Of a DNA stretch of 64,000 nucleotides, positions 1 through 12,654 are shown piece by piece. A model generated the notes under the pieces. That model had not been told where the DNA came from. It did no database searches and saw only the letters and a program-made list of their open reading frames with translations. This DNA is from Diphasiastrum complanatum (Eukaryota > Streptophyta > Lycopodiopsida > Lycopodiales > Lycopodiaceae). Position 1 is the first letter of the stretch. Each line of letters begins with the position of its first letter. The position numbers were made by a program, and so were the translations under genes. The stretch lies in assembly GCA_029204225.1 (NCBI GenBank), contig CM055096.1, positions 71,923,349 to 71,987,348 of the forward strand, read 5' to 3'.

Positions 1-1267
1 ATCCTTGCATTGATTGCGCCAAGAGTCCTGATAGAACCTGCTGGAGTTCCTCGGTTGCCAATTTTTTGACTTTCTCAATTATCATTGGCTTGATGGATTC
101 TACCAGCTCTATCTTCTGTGATGTCATTGTCCTTTTGCCCGTGGGGGTCTCTGTGTACTTTGGGACTTTTGTTGAGTTGTCCTCCTCTTCACTTGTTTCA
201 TAACCTAGGTGCGCCAGGATTTTTCATTTATAGTGCATTTTGTCTATAGGTGGATTGGTCAACACATGTGCATCTGGATTTGTATAAGCCAAATTCCTCC
301 TAACTAATTGTGGATTTCGCATGGGACAATCTCGTCATGGATGGTTAACTTTGCATTGTAAACACCATGGTTCGAATGTTGATGGATCTCATTCGGCTCG
401 ACGATGTTTTCCTCCGCATCCGTAGCATCTTATCGAGTGTAGTATATCATCGCCTCTAAGTTGATAGGCCTACACTGGTAACAGATGTCCCTTGGGATCT
501 TCCACAAAATAAACTGGTAGGCTATTATGGTCTTCCTTGGAGTTCGGAGATGTGCAAGATGATATGACCAATACTTCTACCTTGCCACTGGTTGTTGAAG
601 AAACTCATGATTTAGATGGATCTATCTGACATCCATCCCTTTGGTGAGCTCCTTGTTGGCTTGATTCTCCTTTGGACCCTTGAACCCTTGTATTTGGCTG
701 GTGGACCTTCTGTGCCACATTTTGTCCATATCGCGGATTCTTGATTGGACATCTTGCACTCAGCTGATCTCCAAAGCAGTACATGCATTCGTCCTTCTCA
801 AGAAACTTAATCGTGTGAGCATAGGCTTGCTGATAGCCAGAACATGAAATACTTGGCTCTTGGTCTCTTGTTACACATGATCCACTTGCCTCTGCTCCAC
901 TTTGTTGCCTTCCATGGGATTCCATTCTTGCTTGATTATCGCTTGTGGATGTCTTTTGTTACTTTAATTTCTCTTTTGATGATTCATCAATGTGATAGGA
1001 AAAATCCATCGTCTCATGGAAGATCTACAATTTCATCTTGACATCATCCTTACAGAGTTGTACAAGAAGTGAAACATAAGATGCTAAATCTGCCATACCA
1101 GATCTGATCTTTTTGGGCAGTCCAGCATGGTACTTTGCCATGATGATCCATTTGGAAAGCAGTGAATTACAATACTTCACTAGGTCATAGATCTGTTGGG
1201 TGTAGTCTTGGATTGTCTCATCAGGGAACTTTTGTAGTTTAGACAATCTTGCAAGGATGGTCTCCAT
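1..1267 (-). pseudogene. LTR-retrotransposon gag remnant with several zinc knuckles
   Basis: The minus strand encodes broken pieces of a retroelement nucleocapsid. The N-terminal piece (1025-1267) has the helical gag pattern around LARLSKLQKFPDETIQDY. Further on lie three cysteine clusters: CMYCFGDQLSARC near 780, CYGCGGKH near 450 and CLQCKVNHP followed by RDC near 360. They resemble CCHC knuckles, but some His positions are lost and stop codons interrupt the frame. After the last knuckle a charged tail reads to the window edge. No protease or polymerase is visible here. The element could be Gypsy or Copia; the gag pattern and several knuckles make me favour Gypsy. It is a decayed copy, cut by the window edge. 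Confidence 0.6.
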
Positions 1268-2616
1268 GACTGAGCACTGTAATATTACAAAGATGGTTGG
1301 GTTATGAATTGCTTCAGTGAAGTTGCAATGATGATGGTGTGCTAACTTGTTTTGAGTGTTTTTTTTTTTTGAAATAGAAAAAGAAAAGAGTAAATAAGAA
1401 ATGTATCAGTCTGGATGAAAAAATTACAAACAAAAAACAGAAAGTGGAGTAACAGATGAACAAGATGAAAGTTATACTGATATGAATGAAAATTAAAAGG
1501 GATGGAATATGGAATGAATATGGTATTAAAAAGTGAACATTATGGCGGCGTGGATGGTAACTGATGTGGAGGATGGTTGGCAACGATGGTGCCGGGCGGA
1601 TGGGGTCTGGGAGAATTTTTTGAAATTTTTTAGATTTCTTTGAATACTGATCATCTTGATCTTAGATTCATTCACTGAGTTCAATCCAGGGATGCTGGAT
1701 CTTGATGGACGTTGTGACTACAACCTAGATCTGGCAAGATCTGATCAGTTTCATTGCGGCTAATAGTGTGGTTTTAGCCCTTTTTCTTTGTTTTTTATAG
1801 ATAACTCTACGATTCTTATTTAGATTGGCCCGAAATTTTCACTATAGATGGATCTGAGTTAGCAAATCTACCTACTGATGCTTGTTGCAAAGGTTACTCT
1901 AGCGAATGTTGGCTGTGTGAAGGTTGTTTGTACTGTTTTACAATCAAAAAATCAATTTATTTTAAATCTGGGAACTAACTCTCACCCTCTTAACTATAAC
2001 TGGATTTGGGTTGGACCCAGACTGGCAAAGGTTAACTCTTGTAGATGTGAAAGTTATTGATGTTTTCAAGGGTTCTTGATAGAAAAAATCTATTCTTTCC
2101 CTTACAGCTTCATCAAAATTTCATATGAACTCTTGTAGACTTGGTTCTAGATGAAAAATGTCTTTTTGAGCACAATGGACCATGTTGCGAAGGTTAGTTC
2201 TACGAGGGTTTATAGATAAGGCGAAAATGCCAATTTTCCTTTAATTTTTACTCAGAAACCTTTGGAACTCGCGCACAACTTACGCATTAAGAACTCTCGT
2301 AGACTTGTCTGTAAGCTACTCGTAGTGTGGGGAAGCTTCAACCAAAGTTGTGAAGGTTAGTTGCAACATAAACTTCTAATTTTGGGGTCTACAAGAGTTG
2401 GGTGGAAATTGCATTTTTTGGATCTTGGGAGCTCTCACACGACCTCCTAGACTGCTTAGGAACTCTGACAGACTCATTTGTAAACTTTTCTCAGTGAGAT
2501 CTAGCTTTAGCAAGAGTGGAGAAGGTTACAAAGCAATATTTTATTTGTTTTTTCAAGGTTTTTTGAATTGTTTTTACTGTTGTTTTGGCTATTTTGAAAA
2601 AAAGTACTGGAAACTG
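1268..2616. other. Non-coding, probably retroelement leader and LTR DNA
   Basis: No convincing ORF. From about 1880 to 2370 short motifs of the type GAAGGTTA recur (near 1890, 2030, 2190 and 2350), mixed with variants of CTTGTAGA. The reverse complement of this style of sequence (AACCTTCGC, TTCGTAGA) recurs at 44.99-45.30 kb inside the LTR that follows the Gypsy element there. I therefore read this as LTR and leader of the minus-strand element whose gag lies at 1-1267. I could not define LTR ends or a primer-binding site. Confidence 0.3.
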
Positions 2617-3263
2617 AGTAAAGGATTTCAGATCAATGATGATTCAATCCATAAAAAGATCTTGGATAACTGAGGAGCTACTCTACCAATCTCACCAATG
2701 TAGAAAAATCAGCATCTACACACAAAATGAGATGCAAACTCTAATAGAACTTGATCAAACATGAATCAAAATATAAAGTATTATTGTTGTCCATACAAAA
2801 CCAGCAAGCTACTGTATTTCACATGTGTGGATCCAAAAATAACAAATATAGATCATTTTACATAAAGAATTACATGCAATCATAAGTATAGTGCACCAAT
2901 GGATAGTAGAACCCAAGAGAACCATGTATAAGTATGAAATGAGATAGAGAAGAGAGAAGATATGTCTCTCCATGAGTTACATCCTTTTATAACAGGTCCA
3001 AACCATTTTTGGCCACTTGGCTTTCCCACCAAAATGTAAACCCTACTATTTTTGGGTCTAGATTCAAAATACCCAACATTCAAATTTGAATCTACTCAAA
3101 CTCAACTTCTAACTTTCCCACACTTTCAAAAAAGTGTTTATTCAAATGAAATTTAGACTAATGAACTTTGAAAAGTAAAACTCTAAGTGTAAAACAAAGT
3201 TGGTCTCAATTTGCCAAATATAGAAATGTAGCAAATATGACTAAACTAGTTGAATCTTTCACA
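2617..3263 (-). repeat. Copia LTR (3' LTR of the minus-strand element)
   Basis: On the minus strand the LTR begins TGTGAAAGATTCAACTAG at 3263, directly after the purine-rich tract GAAGGGGGAG. It ends near 2617 at a degenerate form of CTTTCACA. The same family ends, TGTGAAAG and CTTTCACA, occur next to primer-binding sites at 26753 and 48028. Blocks of this LTR recur at 12655-12827, 48028-48150 and 49505-49797. The low-coordinate end is approximate because its terminal bases are mutated. Confidence 0.65.
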
Positions 3264-3274
3264 CTCCCCCTTCA
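3264..3274 (-). other. Polypurine tract of the Copia element
   Basis: The minus strand reads GAAGGGGGAG immediately before the LTR start TGTGAAAG. This is the normal position and composition of the plus-strand primer of an LTR retrotransposon. Confidence 0.6.
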
Positions 3275-3289
3275 ACTAGTTTTACGAAT

Positions 3290-6200
3290 CTGAAAATTCA
3301 AAAAGATTAGATGATGATCCCTCATACAATATGCCAAAATCTCGAGTTCCAATGATGTACCTCAAAACTCGTTTTCCTAGCTTCCAATGCTCCTCACTAG
3401 GATCTTGAATGAATTGGCTCAATCTTCCAACACAATAGCTTAGATCTGGTCTTGAATGGTTAGATAGATGAGTGATCCAACTAGATTTCTATAGAGAGTA
3501 ATGTCCTCGAAGGATCTTTCACTACCTCTTATAGTTAGCTTTATATGAAACTCCATAGGTGTATCACTAGCTTTTGCATCTACCATATGAAATCTATCTA
3601 AAATAGATTAGCATACTTCCCTTGACAAATGAAAGTAGATTGAGAAGATCTAATGACTTCTATTCCCAAAATGTAATGCAAGTTAGCAAGATCATGCACC
3701 TCAAACTCCTTCTTAGGAGCACTCTTGATATCCTCCACATCTTTATTGTCTCCACCACTCAGGATGATATCATCCACATAGATTAGCAAGATGGTAACAA
3801 AATTTTCAACAAGCCTATAATAAAGTGAATGATCATACTCACTCATAACAAACCCTTCAAAGAATAAAAAAGTGTTAAGATTAGCATACCAACTCCTCGG
3901 TGCTTGCTTAAGACCATATAAGCTCTTTTGTAGAAGACACACATGATTTGGCTTTGAAGTAGAAATGTAGCTCTCGGGCTGCTCCATGTACACTTCCTCC
4001 TCAAGATCACTGAAGAAACAAAATGTTTCTATTGCCAAAGTCTTGCTAGCTTTCCACCATGATTTTGACAGAAAAGACATACGAAACAAAAATGTTCGCG
4101 AACAATGTCGCGACACACTACACGAAATTGTTTCACGACACAAAATCATTCGTGCTCCATAAAGGACCAAGAAGATCAGCCAAGTACCATGGGGTACAAG
4201 TATTTGATCAGATATCATGACATCAACAGAAGTACTCTAGAACGTGGCTAATTTGCCACTCTTGTAATCCGTGATTAGTTGTAGATGTTTAATCTTTTTG
4301 ATTTGGAAGTTGCACGATGCGACACGAAAAAGTTCGCGAACTATATACTTTCTGCTTGATGCATAACACTGTAAGACGAAAATATACAGAATACATGTCC
4401 GCCTGTGAGCGAGACAATTTGTAAGAGGATCAGCAGATCCAGAAGTTCACTAGTAAGCGAGACACTATTCGTGAGAGAATTGTATTTCTCTCACGCCAAT
4501 GCATTGTGTGGATCTGTCGCACAATGCTTGAAATCAGAAGATCAATAGATAATATTGTAGCTGTTATGCGCATATTATTCTGAATGATTGTATGATCTTG
4601 AATGAATATTTGTCTGCTACTATTCATGTATCTGATTCACTTGTTTATTCAATTTCGCACATTGTTTTGATTTTGTTAAATGCTATAATAATCTATAACG
4701 TAAATCACCAGTGTCTGTCTACATTCTGGAGGATTGTAGGAATGATGTAGCCGGCAGTGACCAACAATCATATCTGAATTCCACACGAACTGATTTTATT
4801 CGCGAATGCTTTCGCTTCGTGTTTTCGCTTCGTTTTGCTTCGCGATCGCTTGGCTATAAGCATAAATCAATTTCAAAGCTCATTTAAGTTTCGTTTTGCT
4901 TCGCTTCATTTCGTCTAGTTTCGTTTTGTTTCGTTTCGTCTCATTATAGAGCCCGTGAGTTCTTCTATTTTGTCTAGTTTCGTTTCGTTTCGTTGCAGAG
5001 CTTGACTGGATCGCGAATTCTCCTCGAACATAAATTATTTGTGATCAGAACAATTTCACAAAATGTTCGCGAATTGTTCGAGAGACTCCTATCAGTTTGT
5101 TACCAGAATTTTATTGGAATTTTGAATTTGCACACTTTTCATCAATCACCATTCAAGAATGCGTTTGCAATGTCCAATTTCCATAGATCCCATCCATAAA
5201 GAGTAGCAAGTGAAATGATGACCCGAATGCTCACCATCTTTGCGATGGGTGCAAAAGTCTCATCATAGTCAACGCCATGCTCTTGAGCATATCATTTTTC
5301 CACTAACATTGTCTTGTACTTGTTGATAGATCCATCTTGGTTTGTCTTCACCTTGAAGATCCATTTTCATCCAATAGCTTTCTCGTCCTTGGGTAACTTC
5401 ACCGATCTCCATGTTTCATTTTTCATGAGAGTTTAATACTCAAAATCCATTGCTTGGATCCACTCCTCTTTGTTCCTTGCTTCATCTACACATGCAGGTT
5501 CATCAAAAGAGGTTCGGAAAGCAACATAATTTTCAGAAACTACTTGCTTACCCTTTTCATCATATGTGAGCCTTGAAGGTACTTGTCTTTCCCTTGATGT
5601 TCTCCTTGGCTTTTGACTTGATGAAGGTCCATCATCATCACCATCTAAAGTAGGATCCTTTACATCAACATAAAGAATGTTAGATCCATCCACACCTTTA
5701 TCAATCATGCTTGAAGACACTTTTGGAATGTTCCCCTCATCAAAAATGACATCTCTACCAGCAATCACTTTGTTAGTAGTAGGAATGTAAACCTTGTAGG
5801 CTTTACTCACCTCACTATATCCAACAAAAATACCTCTTCTTGAAGATGGATCCTCCTTGGTCCTATCATCAAGAGTAATGTTGACATAGCATGTGCATCC
5901 AAAAGTTCTTAGAAAGTCGACACTCGGCCTCCTCTTGAATAGCATCTCAAACCAAAATAGCACTCGACCACCTATTGCACAAGAAATTGGCACACAACAA
6001 AGCTTGATCCCAAAATGGTTTATCAAGATTAGCACTTAACCTCATGGATTTACCACTTTATCATAAAGTCCTATTCTTCCTTTCAACCACTCCATTTTAT
6101 TGTGGGATGCTGTATACTCCTTCTTGATCCCATGCTCATCACAAAAGGCCTTGAACTTGGTAGATATGTACTCACCACCATTGTCACTCCTTAAACACTT

Positions 6201-6696
6201 GATCTTTGTGGAAAATTGGTTCTCCCTTGCATTCTTGAACATAACAAGGACATCATACACTTAATCCTTGTTCTTTAGTAGATAGATCCAACAAAATCTA
6301 CTAAAATCATCAATGAAAATTACATACATCTTAGCTCCATTATTGCTGATTGTAGTAAATCCATGAATATCCGAATGTACAAGTCGAAAAGGCTTTGTAG
6401 ATCCAGTATAAGGTAGTCTATGTGACTTAGACAAAGCACAAGACTCACAAACATGATTGATGCCACTTAAGTAACTTGGAAGGCCTATCACAACCTTCTT
6501 TCTAGCCATTACCTTCAATGACTTGAAGTTGGGGTGTCCCATCCTTCTATGCCAAACCCCTTGAATAGGTATTTGCTCTCTTGCAACACATCCAACTTGG
6601 TTAGCAATAACACAAGCATCTAGTTAGAACAACTTTCCTTGCCTTTTACCTTTTCCAATCAAGATATCCTTCCTTTTGATCATACAGTTGAAATTT
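3290..6696 (-). pseudogene. Copia pol (integrase, reverse transcriptase, RNase H), interrupted
   Basis: Read from high to low coordinates. Pieces near 6.7-6.55 kb match the pre-integrase region and end in VWHRRMGHPN. At 6542-6042 is the integrase core with DFSRFC and RSDNGGEY; the catalytic Glu region is destroyed by a frameshift at 'HNKMEW'. At 6035-5433 is the integrase C-terminus and linker (FVGYSEVSKAYKVYIP, DVIFDEG). At 5430-5150 the RT begins (YDETFAPIAKM, KLDIANAFLNG). The RT is broken by the 4011-5144 insertion and resumes at 4010 with DLEEEVYMEQ, LYGLKQAPRSWY and the catalytic YVDD. RNase H remains follow down to about 3300. Stops and frameshifts make it non-functional. Its gag appears to lie at 11463-12287, beyond a second insertion. 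Confidence 0.85.
4011..5144. mobile_element. Solo LTR (1,134 bp) inside the Copia RT, with 5-bp TSD
   Basis: The insert starts TGAAGAAACAA and ends CTTTTCATCA, so it has the TG...CA ends of an LTR with short imperfect inverted termini. It is flanked by ATCAC at 4006-4010 and again at 5145-5149. Removing the insert and one ATCAC rejoins the Copia RT motif between NAFLNG and DLEEEV. No internal gag or pol is present, so it is most simply a solo LTR left by LTR-LTR recombination. Inside it are TTCGCGAA-rich stretches and strings of TTCGTTT/TTCGCTT (4800-4990). Orientation is not determined. Confidence 0.8.
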
Positions 6697-7156
6697 TGTT
6701 AGGATCTAGTGTAGTATGCAAATCACCTCACACAATCACCATAGTCACTCCTCACAAGCTCTCATAGATGCCACAACAAAAGTTATTAGATTACAAAGAA
6801 ACACTGTACATATAGAGTATTCACAAACTACATGAAAAGGCAGGTGTCCTAAAATTGCCCTACCACCTGTCAAACTAAGGTCCGGCCCAATATGGCCAAA
6901 TTCGACCGACAAACTTGGGACATGCCCTCAAGTATAGCAAGTACTGTAAATAACTATGTACAGGCTAATTCTTCCTATGTGTGGCTACCCGGCTAACCCA
7001 AGTATTCATCTACGGGATTAGTGCCCGATCAATATATCCTAGCGGGTCACGTCCCGATCACAACCATATACAGTAAACCAAATAAACTGTACACTAATTA
7101 CATCATCACATTTAGAGCTTATACTAATGAATCAGATCACAAGCTAATTTCTAACT
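6697..7156 (-). repeat. LTR of a second nested element
   Basis: Plus-strand ends are TGTTAGGATC at 6697 and TTTCTAAC at 7156 (canonical CTAACA with the last base changed). On the minus strand the LTR follows the purine-rich GAGCTTAAGGGAGAG at 7157-7171, a good polypurine tract, so this is the 3' LTR of a minus-strand element whose body lies to the right. It interrupts the pre-integrase part of the surrounding Copia element. Confidence 0.6.
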
Positions 7157-10100
7157 CTCTCCCTTAAGCTCAAATGTGATAAGAGTGAAAAACAATATAT
7201 TGCAGCAGCGTCTGGAGTGTCCAAAAGATGTTATGCATATCACAACTACTATGTACTTGACTCACACTCAAGCACACCAAGAAACCACCAGGTTTGACTC
7301 AAAAAGTATCATGTAAACACAATGCTCATATAGAGAGTCTATCACACTCTCGACCAACTAACTCGTCCCTAATCCGACTTGAACACAAGTGGACCACATG
7401 AGCGACATGGCTCAAACTGAGGAAATCCCACTGCCACCGAGACTTACATCCTCCATCTAGCTAGGCTGACATCCTATCAGACATTTACAAGCACAAACCT
7501 GTAAAGCTGACATAAATGAGCGACTGAGGCTCAACCTGAGGAAATCTTACTGCCACCATAAGATTGCGCCCTCACCAGATAAACAACTAGTAGACAATGA
7601 CAAGTCAATGAGCATAAAATGACTACTTTGTTCCTGACGTAGCAAATGCACAACCACATACAACTCTAACTCAGATCTAAACTCCCATGACAAGGCAACA
7701 TGCAAGCCCACAAACCAACATGAATGATAAAGCGTCAAATACATGACCAAGGCCTATCCATAAGTGCTTGTCGTACCAACACCTGTGCCACCTGTAGATC
7801 CATTGCTACACCACTGGTCACCAAATCAGATCCTCAACCATGGCCTGCACCTGTACCAAGATGCTCTCACGTCCAAGCATATCCAACTGTCCAATAAGTC
7901 CTGAAAGCTAATCCCCATCCATTTCCCATGCCTCAAGTACAAGAGTCTACCAAGGACTCAATGAATGAATGTACACAAATCTCACCATAGGCTATACCTG
8001 AGTAGCTCGCCTACCTCCCAGAGATATTGATGATGATCTGCCTGTCCTACATCACATGTAGGTTCAACTTTCTAGGCTTGATGTTTCCAACTCTGATTTG
8101 ACCAGTCTATAGGCCTCCCACCAAAGAGCCTATCTCACCAACATTGTATCCATTATAGTGTCCAAGCCAAAGCAAATACAAACTAGATCCACTATCGTGA
8201 TGAATAACTCACTCACGATCCATAGCATATCAGGCAAGATAGCTCCAGAACCCTGTACCCTCCTGTACCATCTGATCACCAAGTATCCATTACCCGCTGA
8301 TAGCTCCCCAAGAATCTGTCCACCTGTAGTGCAACTAGACTCCAACTGCATCTGACCAAAAACTGCATCCTACCTACCAAATAATGATGGATAGAAACAG
8401 CATGTGACGCCAACCTGGAGATCGTTGTGTATATAACCATGCAGCTCCCCTGATTACTCGCCAAAGTATCAACTGTCACTCCTTGAGGAACCATCTCCAT
8501 CTCTGTTGGCTCACAACCATGGGCATGTTGGATCCACATCACCCCGTAATGCACTCCATGCCCTTAGGATATGTATCACCACAGGTACACTCCATGTCAC
8601 CTACCTCCAAGTAGGCTTGACCCATCCCTAGGTCATCACATGATGCACCAGCTGAAGAACATCGTCCATACAATGACATATCATACCTGAGCAACTGTAG
8701 CATCTCCTTGAGTGCCACCCCAATGGACTCGTCATCCACATACTATGCTCTTCTGATGTCTCCAATCCTGGTCACCATCCTACTAGACAAGCCGAACTCC
8801 AAAGCATCATCTGTTCCATTTGGCTCCTAGCATCTGCTCGCTCTCTCTGGCTATGTGCCACCCGACACCATGCCAACACAAGCTTGTCCCTAAGTTGCCG
8901 CTCATGGGATCTCGAGACTACTGTCTCCCTGATCGTACTGAGGTATATGGCTCTGAGTGACTTCCTCTAGGCTTATCCCTGATCTCACCACCTGAGAATC
9001 TGCACCATGGAAATTCCAACACCTGCGCTAAGCCTAGAATCCTACAAATACAGTCAAATGAATGAAAGCTATAAGTAGCTTATCCACGATCGTGATGGTA
9101 GATGCCTCCCCATCGATGTCAATGTCCAAAACTGCCCCCCTGCTGTAATGTCATCCTGTACTCCCAAATGAGCACACCATGAAGTCCTCGCCATCATTTC
9201 AACTACTTACTCTACACTTCTCCCCTACAGTAGATCGCTAGCAAAACACCCATCATGGTGCTTGCCCTCCGATCACACCCCGTGCGATCTCCATCAGCTC
9301 TCCGACCTAGAGCTGGCTCTCAAAGCTTCACGCTTTGACCATTTGCATTTGCAGTGTTCTGATTCCATCATGAATCCCACCTGTAAGTCCTGTCCATGCC
9401 AATGACTCAAGTCCAATATGAAATAGCTGCCCCCTAATGATCATCCCATGTCATCCTGTAGTGCTATCTGTATCCCAATGCCATCCCTGATCACAAAGAT
9501 CTGAGCATCTACCCTGCAGTGCCCACATGTATTCCCCCAAGCTAGCTCCAAGCTGCTCTTGTGAATGGTTCCAAACCACTCCCTAAGAATACACTGAGAT
9601 GTGAACTCCAAAGCCACCATCAAGTCCCTCACATGACTGTGCATGCCAATATCCCTTCAAGTGAACCTGTGAGATCTTCCATGGCCCAAACCAAATGATC
9701 TGCACCTTGCCATCACTAGAATCTGCATCCCCGATGCAATCCTGATATGGCAAATTGACTTGACTTATCCAAACTGGCAGTTGAAGTGTATCTCTCGATG
9801 ACAAACCTGATACACTGCTCCACAGCTAAAATGTCTTGATCAAAATTAACTTACCGACTGCAAAACCACAAAATCATCACACTCACTACTCTCCAAGAGC
9901 ATCCAAAGTGTGATTATTGACCCATTCTTCATCCTCTGCGTGTCCCACACATAGCTCGTCCAATGCAAGTCCGCTATCTTGCCCAATGGCTTCCAACTGG
10001 CACCACTTCGCACTTCCATCACCTGTGACCGCCAAAATGTGTGTACCTCCAAGCTAGCCCATATTTCCCTCCGAACGAAAAATTTCCAAGCTACAGATGC

Positions 10101-10650
10101 ATGTATCAATGCAACTATCACCTGACTCGACAATGCCACTGCCGATCATACCTGTGAGAGCGTTCCCCAAAAATGCCACTTGACATTGGTTGGTTTGAAC
10201 CCCAAAAGTTGAACCTGATCACAAGAATTTTTCACTTGTAACCGGCATACCATGCCTACTCTCACCTGTGATTGCTTGCCTTCTCAAAATTGTCGCCAAT
10301 GATGAGTAGTCACGCCGCCAAACTGCACTTCCGTCGCCAATACTAGCTTTCTCCACACAATTCTGCTACCATTCGCTCCCATACTGCATTTACCACTTTC
10401 AAACACCCTATTACCATGTCAGAAGTAAGTAATAATGATTCAGAAGTGATAATGCCTCATTGTCCGCCCTCGTAGCAGGTTTCACCAGCCAAAAATTTCC
10501 CCAAATTTGGCCCTACGATACCCAAATAGCGAATGTAGCCTATCACTAGGTCACCCACACTCCGCTTGATAGAATGGTGATGAAAACACCCCAAAACGTT
10601 TTCTCCCTGCTCTATGATGTCGCTCTGTCCACTGGCTTTGAGCAACCAGT
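7157..10650 (-). mobile_element. Body of the nested element, no coding capacity seen
   Basis: About 3.5 kb next to the LTR and polypurine tract at 6697-7171. No gag, protease, integrase or RT motif is visible in any frame on either strand. Reading frames are all short. The plus strand is CA/CCA-rich with many short words such as CACCTG, CCATG and ACCTGTA. A long non-coding interior next to an LTR is what large retrotransposon derivatives (LARDs) look like, but decay of an ordinary element could also erase coding signal. The matching 5' LTR and a primer-binding site were not found. Confidence 0.4.
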
Positions 10651-11443
10651 TTCAGGGGTCATTTTAGTCCAAGGATGGCCAAAAAATGTGCCCGTTCCCT
10701 CTAGCCAAAATTATCCCTTTCCAAAGGGTGACTTGCAAATTTGAACTGTAACTTCAAACTGAAGTTTCTTAATGAAGTGAAGTCCACTTTGGACTTCGGG
10801 TCCCTTCAATGTTTTTCACATTGAAAATTTTAAATGAAGAGAAGGGTGCCTTTGCCTTTCAGGACCCTTCACTTGCCATCTAACGGCCCTTACATCCGAT
10901 GGTCCACGCTGCTCCTTGAGCTCACAATCCTGACCGTTGATCTCCATGGATTCTCCATCCAACGATCCTGCACATTTCAGTGCGTTGACCTCCATGCTTC
11001 CACCCGCTACGCACTTTGAGACGCTACCTTCATCCTCTCACTGGCTGCGCGCGAGCCTCTACGCGGGTCCTCTCTCTTCTTCTTCCTTCCTCTTGTTTTT
11101 TTTGGCTATGGTGATTCCAAAAGTATTTCTGTGGCTGCCTACTCCTTTTCTGATCCCGTGCCCTCTCTTCTCTATGGCTGTCCGCGGCCACTGGAGATTC
11201 TCTTGGCAGTAGTAGGGCACCCACCATTAGCCTTTCACAGCTCCAAAATAGGTCTACCATGGAGAAAGATCCAACTCTTTCAGGCTGTAAACCCTAGCCC
11301 TGTGAGGAAGAAGAGTTCTTGGGCATTTCTCAAGCTTTCCCTGAGCTTCCACTTGCAGCCTCCTGCTCCACTGAGGTCTCCCTACCTCAAGTGTTCTAAT
11401 GCAATTTATGGCTCTTCGATTGGTGTTCAATTGCCTGCTAACA
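10651..11443. other. Unassigned segment between nested element and Copia gag
   Basis: Pyrimidine-rich DNA with no recognisable coding region. Notable are a TTGAAG/CTTCAA-rich stretch (10750-10830) and a long TC-rich run (11050-11110). It ends near CTAACA at 11438-11443, which would mirror the TGTTAG at 6697, but the flanking bases do not form a target-site duplication and the sequence does not resemble the LTR at 6697-7156. Confidence 0.3.
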
Positions 11444-11462
11444 GTCCACTTTTCTGAGAAAG

Positions 11463-12287
11463 CTATTGCATCAAAAAAGCATTATCATTTGCATCTTGAA
11501 CATCCAAACCATCCTCATCAAGAGTAAGATTACCTTGCTTGTCTCCTTGATCTCTCTTCTTCTTGTAGCACTCACTTGCAAAGTGTCCTTTGATGCCACA
11601 ATAGAAGCACTTGAGCTTTGATCTATCCTTCTTTTTGCCATTTGAATAATCACCCACTTGATCTTGTCCTTTAGACCACTTACTTTTGATTTTGCCCTTG
11701 TATTTGCCCTTTGTGAACATAGCCTCCTCTTGAAGTGTCGATGTAGATCCACCTCTTGTTTGAAGCCTATATTCTTCATTGATCAAGATCTCTTGAAGAT
11801 CGATCAAACTTGGCAAAGTCTTTTGAATAGCAATACTTTGAACAATGTTAGCATGAGCATCCAACAATCCATTAAGAATAACTTGAACAAGCTCTCCTTC
11901 CTTAATGCTTTCATCAATGTAACTCATCATTCAATGCTTTCATCCTCAAAATAAAAGTACTTGGATTTTTTTCATTCTTTTGCAAACAACAAAAGATTTG
12001 CCTTCTTAGAGTCAACACTCTAGAAGTAGACTTGGATTCATAGAGCTTCTTCAATGAATCCCAAGCATCCTTAGATGAAGTACACTTACCAACTTCCTTG
12101 ACAAGATCATTGGTAACATTCATCTTGATGATGTGTAGAGCCCTTTTGGACCTCTTATCATAACTACAACAATATCCAAAACATCATTCATCTCAAGAAG
12201 TGATTCCATCCTCACTTTCCACAATGAATAGCTACTTGAGGTAAGCCTATCATTGGCTTCCAGCATGACTCCACTTGATGTTGCCAT
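11463..12287 (-). pseudogene. Copia gag (capsid and zinc knuckle)
   Basis: The minus strand starts with a methionine near 12285 and a DUF4219-type N-terminus (NDRLTSS, KVRMESLLEM). The UBN2 gag domain follows (NVTNDLVKEVGKCTSS, then LKKLYESKSTSRVLTLRRQ) and ends with a canonical CCHC knuckle, CFYCGIKGHFASEC. Frame breaks lie near 12170 and 11920. It is the same family as the gag at 27552 and 48774. Its leader and LTR remains lie to the right (12290-12827). It is probably the 5' half of the Copia element whose pol is at 3290-6696, separated by the 6697-11443 block; the protease active site is missing between them. Confidence 0.75.
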
Positions 12288-12654
12288 GTAGCAATGACCT
12301 GATCTTCTTTTTCAACCTGTTTCAATGCACAAAGCACTCCTTTAAACAACAACAAATGTTTTCAAAAGAAATTACAAAGATTTAAAACTACTCAAAAATT
12401 CTCTTCTAGCACTTATACCAAGCAAATTAATACATAGAATCATGAAATCTTGATCAGCCTATGATCTATCCTCAATCTAACGACTTTTGCCACTTCCGAA
12501 GATTGAAACACACTCAAATGAAGTACAACAACCTCACTATCTAGAGATCCAATCAAAATTAGGATTTTGACAAAATCACAAAAAATTGATTATTCCAAAT
12601 CTACATGCAAATGCTGAAAATTTGATATGCAATCTATTAGCCACCACTTAGGTT

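Noticed and set aside
11438-11443. CTAACA as right terminus of the 6697 element
   Set aside because: Flanking bases (AATTT versus GTCCA) do not form a TSD and the sequence inside does not match the left LTR. Kept only as a possibility.
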